A stretch of 10,347 bases of DNA from Pseudomonadota bacterium (GTDB lineage Bacteria > Pseudomonadota > Gammaproteobacteria > Burkholderiales > Burkholderiaceae_C), in the NCBI GenBank assembly GCA_023390985.1, contig JAEWBU010000191.1:1-10347 (forward strand), read 5' to 3'. The number at the start of each line of letters is the position of its first letter. Within the stretch, counting starts at the first letter, position 1. The translations under genes were made by a program, and so were the position numbers. The notes below the pieces were generated by a model that did no database searches, had not been told where the DNA came from, and saw nothing but the letters and a program-made list of their open reading frames with translations. Below are positions 7,094 through 10,347 of the stretch, in pieces.

Positions 7094-8274
7094 TGCAGGC
7101 TGATCCAGTCGGAAACCGGCAGCATCTTCTGCTGCTTGAAGTCGGCCTTGTAGATGCGGCCGATCGGGATCGAGTTGCCCTTGATCGACAGCGGCACGCC
7201 GATGATGCCGCCGGTGTCGAAGTTGCGGATCGAGCTCAGCGCCGTCTTGAGGTTCTTGCCATTGAGCTCGTTGCCGGCGTCCAGGCAGCGGCGCGCCGCC
7301 TCGGTCAGCAGCATCGCGGCCAGGAAGCCCTGCATGTAGGCGGTGCTCTGGTACTCGGGGCGCATCTTGCGGATCCGCTCGAGCATGGGCGCCTTGCCTT
7401 CGGTGTCGTAGTAGTAGCGGTAGGGCATCACGCCGAGGAACCCGTCGGCGTTGGCGCCCATGCGCATCACGGTGGAGTTGTCCATGGTCCAGAAGGTGCC
7501 CATGAACTGCGACTTCAGCCCCTGCGCGCGGGCCTGGTTGATGAACTCCGGGATCGGTGCCGACACGTAGCCGTGGAAGATGGTGTAGTCCGGATCGGCG
7601 CGGCGCAGCTTGATCACCTCGGTCGACACGTCGACGCTGCCCGGCGGCGTGACGATCTCCTGCACCAGGTTCAGGCCCAGCTTCTTGGTGTCGGTGCGAG
7701 CGGCCTCCACCGGGTCCTTGCCGAACTCGGTGTCGGAGTACACCAGCGCCACCTTGGCGCCCGGCTTGGCCTTGGCGATGTACTGCAGCAGGATGCCCAC
7801 CATCTCGCTGTAGTCGGGGCCCACCATGAACTGCAGCGGGTAGCGCTGCGCGTTGCTGATCTCGCGCGCGAACGAGGCGCCCGTCATGATCATCGAGCCC
7901 ATGCGGTCCAGTTCCGGATTGACCGCCTTCACGAAGCCGGTGGAGTCGGCGTAGTACAGGTTCACCTTGTTCTGGCCGGTGATCTTCTTGAACGCGGCCA
8001 TCGACTGGTCGACCTTGTACGCCGTGTCCTCGGGCACGTAGCGCACCTTGCGGCCCTTGATGCCGCCGCCCTCGTTCAGGATCTGCAGGTAGTCCTTGAT
8101 GCCCGCGTCGATGCCGATGCCCGCGAAGGCGAACACGCCGGTCATCGGCACCGAGGCGCCGAGGACGATGTCCTCCTGCGCGGCGGCACGCGCCTGGGCA
8201 CGCACGGCCACCGGCAGGGCCGAGGCCGCGGCCGCCGCGGCGGCGGTGGTGAGGCACTTGCGCTTGGTGGTCAT
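7090..8274 (-). CDS. Periplasmic substrate-binding protein of HAAT-type ABC importer
   Basis: A 394-residue type I periplasmic binding protein (Leu/Ile/Val-binding-protein-like, Peripla_BP_6 style) that would deliver substrate to LivHM. Residues 1-~26 are a Sec signal peptide (MTTKRK, then an Ala-rich core and VRA before QA); no lipobox is visible. The mature protein begins IVLGASVPMTGVFAFAG (~36-52), the usual first strand and ligand loop. It continues with GIKDYLQILNEGGGIKGRKV, a typical first-lobe signature, then KVALVYSDTEFGKDPVEAA and a C-terminal lobe ending SDWISLQ. AGGAGA 7 nt upstream of ATG 8274 supports the start. It lies 38 bp after livM and overlaps livF by 4 bp. Members of this family near CoA ligases in other bacteria bind aromatic or alicyclic acids rather than amino acids (for example CouP for p-coumarate in Rhodopseudomonas); that analogy is inference. 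Confidence 0.92.
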
Positions 8275-8312
8275 GGAAGTCTCCTGGTTGGAATGACGGG
8301 AACGGAAAGCGC

Positions 8313-9353
8313 TCAGGTGCGGAAGGGCCACAGGTGGAACGTGCGGCGCACGCGGCGCCAGACTTCGGCCAGGCCCAGCGGCTCGAAGACGAGGAAGAGG
8401 ACGATCAGCGCGCCGAACACGACGGTGCGCACCGGCGACAGGTACAGCACCGCATTGCCCGACAGCGGCAGCCAGCCCATCACCAGGCGCAGCACCTCGG
8501 GCACCAGCGTCATGAACACCGCGCCCAGCACGCTGCCCAGCACCGAGCCGAGGCCGCCGACGATGACCGCGGCCAGGAAGAAGATGGACATCACCAGCGG
8601 GAACGTCTCGGGCGTCACCGCGCGGAAGAACAGCGCGTACAGCCCACCCGCGACGCCCGCGTAGAACGAGGAGATCGCGAACGCCAGCAGCTTGTAGCGA
8701 AGCAGCGGGATGCCCAGCACTTCGGCGGAGATGTCGCGGTCGCGGATGGCGATGAAGGCGCGGCCGATGCGGGTGCGCAGCAGGTTGGCCGCGCCCAGCA
8801 GCGCCGCCGCCGTGAGCGGGATCACCAGCCAGTAGAAGCGGAACGAGTTGTCCAGCGCCAGCCCGAACACGTTGGCGGGCTTGACCGAGAGCCCCGCCGA
8901 GCCGCCGGTCAGCGAGGAGAAGTGGGAGAACACGAAGTGCGCCAGCACGCCGGCCGCGATCGTGGCGATGGCCAGGTACAGGCCTTTCACGCGCAGCGAA
9001 GGCAGGCCCACGACCACGCCGCACAGCATCGCGATCACGCCGGCGATCGGGAGGCTCACGAGCGCCGGCACGCCCCAGCGCGTCTGCATCACGGCCACCG
9101 TGTACGCGCCTACCCCCATGAAGGCCGCCTGCCCCAGGCTCACGAGGCCGGTGTAGCCGGTCAGGATATTCAGGCCCGAGGCGCTGATGACGTGGATCGC
9201 CACCAGGCAGGCCAGGTACAGCCAGTACTCGGACGCGACGAACGGGAGCAGCACCAGCGCCAGGGCCATCGCCGCGACCCAGGCGCGCTGCGTGGGCGTG
9301 TCGAAGAGGGCCGCGTCCGCGGCGTAGGTCTCCTTGGCGGCGCCGATCCGCAT
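8313..9353 (-). CDS. livM: HAAT-family ABC permease LivM
   Basis: One of the two inner-membrane channel subunits, 346 residues with about eight to ten hydrophobic helices. Family marks: SGLNILTGYTGLVSLGQAAF (59-78), SLRVKGLYLAIATIA (119-133), the ATPase-contact loop IRDRDISAEVLGIPLLRYK (203-221) and IVGGLGSVLGSVLGAVF (264-280). It ends in a basic cytoplasmic tail (VWRRVRRTFHLWPFRT). The N-terminus has a roughly 23-residue polar lead before the first helix. Start: the livH TAG abuts ATG 9353 with no gap (TAGATG), and GAGAGG (9365-9360) lies 6 nt upstream inside livH, so the permeases are translationally coupled, as expected for subunits needed in equal amounts. The LivM rather than LivH assignment rests on the G-L-N-I-L-x-G-Y-x-G-x-x-S motif. 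Confidence 0.93.
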   Translation of the reverse strand: MRIGAAKETYAADAALFDTPTQRAWVAAMALALVLLPFVASEYWLYLACLVAIHVISASGLNILTGYTGLVSLGQAAFMGVGAYTVAVMQTRWGVPALVSLPIAGVIAMLCGVVVGLPSLRVKGLYLAIATIAAGVLAHFVFSHFSSLTGGSAGLSVKPANVFGLALDNSFRFYWLVIPLTAAALLGAANLLRTRIGRAFIAIRDRDISAEVLGIPLLRYKLLAFAISSFYAGVAGGLYALFFRAVTPETFPLVMSIFFLAAVIVGGLGSVLGSVLGAVFMTLVPEVLRLVMGWLPLSGNAVLYLSPVRTVVFGALIVLFLVFEPLGLAEVWRRVRRTFHLWPFRT

Positions 9354-10244
9354 CTACAACCTCTCGATCTCGTGGGTGCCGAACAGACCGTAGGGCCGCA
9401 CCAGCAGCACCAGCACCAGCAGCAGGAAGGTGGCGAGCAGGCGGTATTCGCCGCCGATGTAGAAGCCGGTCAGCGCCTCGATCACGCCGACCACCAGGCC
9501 GCCGACCAGCGCGCCCAGCACGCTGTCCAGCCCGCCGAAGATGACGACCACCAGCACCGACAGGCCGAACACGCCCATGACCGAGGAGATGCCGCCGATG
9601 GAGCCCACCACGATGCCGGCCACGCAGGCGATCATCGCGGCGGCCACCCAGGCCAGCGAGAACACGCGCGGCACGTCGATGCCCATGGAATAGGCGGCCT
9701 GCTGGTCCGAGGCGGTCGCCCGCAGCGCGACGCCGCCGCGCCAGTAGCGGAACGCCAGCAGCACGGCCCCGATCAGCAGCACCGCCACCACGAAGCCCCA
9801 GAACACCTTGGCCGACAGCAGCGCCTCGCCGATCTTCACGGGCGCGGAGGGAAAGAACTCCGGCAGCCGCTGCTGGTCGGCGGTCCAGATCAGCTCCACC
9901 GCGCCGACCAGGATAGAGGCCAGGCCCACCGTCACCATGAACGACGAGATCGGCGACTCGCCCAGCATCGGGCGGATCATCACGCGCTCCACCACCGCGC
10001 CGAACACGCCCGAGGCCAGCATCGCGGCCGGGATGGCGGCCCACACCGGCAGCTTCAGGCCCGCGGTGAAGGCGAAGAACAGGTAGGCGCCGATCATCAG
10101 CATCTCGCCGATGGCGATGTTGACCACGCGCGTGGCCTTGTAGATGGTGACGAACGCGAGGCCCGTGAGCGCGTAGAGGCCGCCGGCGCCCATGCCCGAG
10201 AGCACGATCTCGAACAGCAGCCATCCGTCGAAGCCTCCGCTCAT
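9354..10244 (-). CDS. livH: HAAT-family ABC permease LivH
   Basis: The second channel subunit, 296 residues, with about eight hydrophobic helices. Diagnostic stretches are GMGAGGLYALTGLAFVTIYK (17-36), RVVNIAIGEMLMIGAY (39-54), the ATPase-contact loop LRATASDQQAAYSMGID (174-190) followed by VFSLAWVAAAMIACVAGI, and GGLDSVLGALVGGLVVGVIE (237-256). It ends RPYGLFGTHEIERL, a typical LivH end. ATG 10244 is preceded by GGGGG (10255-10251) at a 6-nt spacing. It is the first gene of the operon visible in the window. The expected ATPase partner livG is not downstream, so it must lie beyond the right edge, elsewhere in the genome, or be absent. The dRS3-like repeat pair begins just 10 bp before the start codon. 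Confidence 0.94.
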   Translation of the reverse strand: MSGGFDGWLLFEIVLSGMGAGGLYALTGLAFVTIYKATRVVNIAIGEMLMIGAYLFFAFTAGLKLPVWAAIPAAMLASGVFGAVVERVMIRPMLGESPISSFMVTVGLASILVGAVELIWTADQQRLPEFFPSAPVKIGEALLSAKVFWGFVVAVLLIGAVLLAFRYWRGGVALRATASDQQAAYSMGIDVPRVFSLAWVAAAMIACVAGIVVGSIGGISSVMGVFGLSVLVVVIFGGLDSVLGALVGGLVVGVIEALTGFYIGGEYRLLATFLLLVLVLLVRPYGLFGTHEIERL

Positions 10245-10250
10245 TCCATT

Positions 10251-10255
10251 CCCCC
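10251..10255 (-). promoter_or_regulatory. livH: livH ribosome-binding site touching the repeat
   Basis: GGGGG on the minus strand is 6 nt from ATG 10244. A second ATG at 10249 opens only a two-codon frame (ATG GAA TGA) that overlaps the livH start as ATGA, and it is too close to the G-run to be the real start. Bases 10254-10255 also belong to the left repeat arm. Confidence 0.5.
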
Positions 10256-10258
10256 GTC

Positions 10259-10278
10259 ATTCCCGCGGAGGCGGGAAT
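10259..10278. repeat. Left hairpin unit (dRS3 consensus match)
   Basis: ATTCCCGC (10259-10266), loop GGAG, GCGGGAAT (10271-10278): a perfect 8-bp stem. The sequence fits ATTCCC-N8-GGGAAT exactly. In Neisseria such sites are targets for filamentous phage insertion and are associated with larger repeat arrays. Confidence 0.8.
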
Positions 10279-10319
10279 CCAGGGCTTCCGCCTTCAGGAG
10301 CCGCCGATGGAAGCACTGG

Positions 10320-10339
10320 ATCCCCGCCTCCGCGGGGAT
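10320..10339. repeat. Right hairpin unit, compensated variant
   Basis: ATCCCCGC (10320-10327), loop CTCC, GCGGGGAT (10332-10339): a perfect 8-bp stem. Relative to the left unit, one T-A stem pair has become C-G, so both members of the pair changed together. The loop is the reverse complement of the left loop, confirming the inverted arrangement. Confidence 0.78.
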
Positions 10340-10347
10340 GACGGATT

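Larger units (their letters stand above)
10254..10344. repeat. Inverted pair of dRS3-like palindromic repeats
   Basis: Two 29-bp arms, 10254-10282 and 10316-10344, are inverted copies of each other and differ at only two positions. Inside the pair, GCTTCC (10284-10289) and GGAAGC (10309-10314) are also complementary, so the block could extrude as a long cruciform. Each arm contains its own 8-bp-stem, 4-nt-loop hairpin. The left hairpin matches the neisserial dRS3 consensus ATTCCC-N8-GGGAAT. Similar short repeats are scattered between genes in many betaproteobacteria (recalled knowledge). No open reading frame or transposase is associated. Confidence 0.85.

Noticed and set aside
8215..8250. 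GCC/GCG-rich tract that looks like a microsatellite
   Set aside because: It encodes the alanine-rich core of the binding protein's signal peptide. The codons are mixed, so it is not a pure repeat.
7094..8257. In-frame extension of livF into the binding-protein gene, suggesting a 667-residue protein
   Set aside because: The added part is an out-of-frame reading of the binding protein. The GTGA junction at 7090-7093 gives the true start.
8275..10260. In-frame extension of the binding-protein frame through livM and livH, suggesting a 1056-residue fusion
   Set aside because: The extension is a shadow of the permease genes. The binding protein has its own signal peptide, ATG and AGGAGA site at 8274.

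Overview
The window is uniformly GC-rich with strong G/C preference at third codon positions. It encodes a Gram-negative envelope protein (MipA/OmpV family) and ends in a repeat resembling the neisserial dRS3 element. Gene content and style suggest a betaproteobacterium, most likely Burkholderiales (Comamonadaceae-like). That assignment is inference from composition and gene families, not a database match. Apart from the terminal repeat pair there is no sign of a mobile element, phage, CRISPR array, rRNA or tRNA.

Layout. (a) 1-1126, minus strand: a two-gene unit of a secreted histidine-phosphatase-family protein followed directly by an MFS transporter that runs off the left edge. (b) 1214-2059, plus: a MipA/OmpV outer-membrane protein, divergent from (a) across 87 bp. 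(c) 2060-2600: a gene-poor stretch with one plausible 71-aa ORF and a spaced inverted repeat. (d) 2601-3287, plus: a membrane-anchored SRPBCC-domain protein, convergent with (e) 3312-3689, minus: a stand-alone CheY-like receiver. (f) 3782-10244, minus: a tightly packed six-gene operon read right to left: livH - livM - periplasmic binding protein - livF - long-chain-type acyl-CoA ligase - TetR/AcrR regulator. (g) 10254-10344: a pair of inverted dRS3-like palindromes just upstream of livH.

How the genes work together. The operon in (f) combines a HAAT-family (branched-chain-amino-acid-type) ABC importer with an AMP-forming CoA ligase and a TetR regulator of the acyl-CoA-pathway kind. The simplest reading is an import-and-activate module: the binding protein captures a carboxylic acid, LivHM/LivF move it inside, the ligase converts it to its CoA thioester, and the TetR protein senses the acid or its CoA ester. 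The usual second ATPase, livG, is not in the window; it probably lies just beyond the right edge or elsewhere. Junctions are extremely tight: TAG abutting ATG, two 4-base GTGA stop/start overlaps, and a regulator start near or inside the ligase end.

I did not find a clearly new biological system. The items most worth a second look are the covarying inverted repeat pair that touches the livH ribosome-binding site, the ligase-coupled transporter lacking livG in view, the basic C-terminal tail of LivF, and the small ORF at 2172-2387.
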